The translations under genes and the position numbers were made by a program. Below, piece by piece: positions 63,727 through 64,000 of a DNA stretch of 64,000 nucleotides; within the stretch, counting starts at the first letter, position 1, and every line of letters starts with the position of its first letter. Location of the stretch: positions 310,001 to 374,000 of the forward strand of contig NZ_NSBU01000004.1 of assembly GCF_002285415.1 (NCBI RefSeq), read 5' to 3'. This stretch comes from Actibacterium pelagium. Its GTDB lineage: Bacteria > Pseudomonadota > Alphaproteobacteria > Rhodobacterales > Rhodobacteraceae. The notes under the pieces are model-generated. The model was not told where the DNA came from and did no database searches. It saw nothing but the letters and a program-made list of their open reading frames with translations.

Positions 63727-64000
63727 ATGACCGCAGAAATTGCACCACCGGTTGCCCCTGCCACCTTTCGAAACCGTCACGTTCTGGTGGTGCTCAGCTT
63801 CCTTTTACTGGTCGCCGCGCCAGTGGCGGCATCCGCCTGGTACTTGTGGACGCGCGCGGCGGATCAATATGCCTCGACCGTGGCATTCTCTGTCCGGCAG
63901 GAAAAGCTTAGTTCCGCGATAGAGGTCTTGGGGGGGATAACCGACCTTTCGGGCACGTCGGCCTCGGACGCCGATATCCTTTATGAATTCATACAAAGTC
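63727..64000 (+). CDS. KpsE/BexC-like capsule export inner-membrane protein (cut by window edge)
   Basis: First 91 codons only. Starts MTAEIAPPVAPATFRNRH, then one transmembrane helix (VLVVLSFLLLVAAPVAASAW) and YLWTRAADQYASTVAFSVRQE, the hallmark start of the polysaccharide co-polymerase/KpsE family that links the exporter to the outer-membrane channel. The frame runs off the right edge. Divergent from the permease gene, so both share a control region. Confidence 0.85.
   Translation, partial: MTAEIAPPVAPATFRNRHVLVVLSFLLLVAAPVAASAWYLWTRAADQYASTVAFSVRQEKLSSAIEVLGGITDLSGTSASDADILYEFIQS

Overview
The window is a GC-rich chromosomal segment of an alphaproteobacterium, most likely of the marine Roseobacter group (Rhodobacteraceae). 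Reasons: the order dnaA - rpsT - enoyl-CoA hydratase - mutM - ubiE - ubiB, a CcrM-type GANTC methyltransferase, a sit-type Mn/Fe transporter behind Fur/Mur-like boxes, RTX proteins, and dense overlapping genes. Both edges cut genes: dnaA on the left (minus strand) and a KpsE-like capsule export gene on the right. Layout. 1-6.3 kb: housekeeping (dnaA, rpsT, a crotonase, mutM, a membrane protein, ubiE, ubiB). 6.4-12.6 kb: a surface-polysaccharide block (ugd, a UDP-glucuronate-epimerase-like gene, a CapD-type dehydratase, a sugar transferase and a second epimerase) that also holds a DUF2793/peptidase-S74 protein normally associated with phage tails. 12.6-20.6 kb: tamB-tamA, trhO, and the NAD-salvage pair pncA-pncB. 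20.9-22.8 kb: an RTX/Ig-like secreted protein and a small secreted protein. 23.0-41.8 kb: the centrepiece, a contiguous PQQ-dependent alcohol oxidation locus. It has an ExaA/PedH-type quinoprotein with the lanthanide-type DYD motif, a LuxR response regulator, a FIST protein, a cytoplasmic hybrid kinase, pqqABCDE, a NosR/NirI-like flavo-iron-sulfur membrane protein with its own ApbE flavin transferase, an MxaJ/XoxJ-like binding protein, cytochrome c550, and a PQQ-system ABC transporter with a beta-propeller and accessory proteins. I find a shared TACGACC-type element in five promoter regions of this locus, with an exact 12-nt match between the exaA and pqqA upstream regions; it is a good candidate binding site for the resident LuxR regulator. 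42-48.3 kb: an AGE-family isomerase, an unassigned polytopic membrane protein, and sitABCD. 48.3-52 kb: a lipid-linked sugar cluster (GT39, LAB_N, GT2) and a LacI regulator. 52-54.3 kb: tRNA-Arg(CCT), an AT-richer lipoprotein gene, and a compact set with a membrane-tethered winged-helix protein and a small secreted partner. 54.3-58.8 kb: rnhB, ccrM (three GANTC sites in its promoter region) and a propeller-RTX fusion. 58.9-64 kb: capsule synthesis and decoration (two-domain glycosyltransferase, O-acetyltransferase, sulfotransferase) facing capsule export genes. How the parts work together (inference): periplasmic alcohol is oxidised by the quinoprotein with PQQ made by pqqABCDE, electrons pass to c550, and the ABC/propeller/MxaJ-like/NosR-like proteins are dedicated helpers whose exact roles are unsettled. 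The HK/FIST/LuxR trio probably senses substrate or redox state and switches the locus on through the shared element. All calls rest on reading the sequence; no database search was run.
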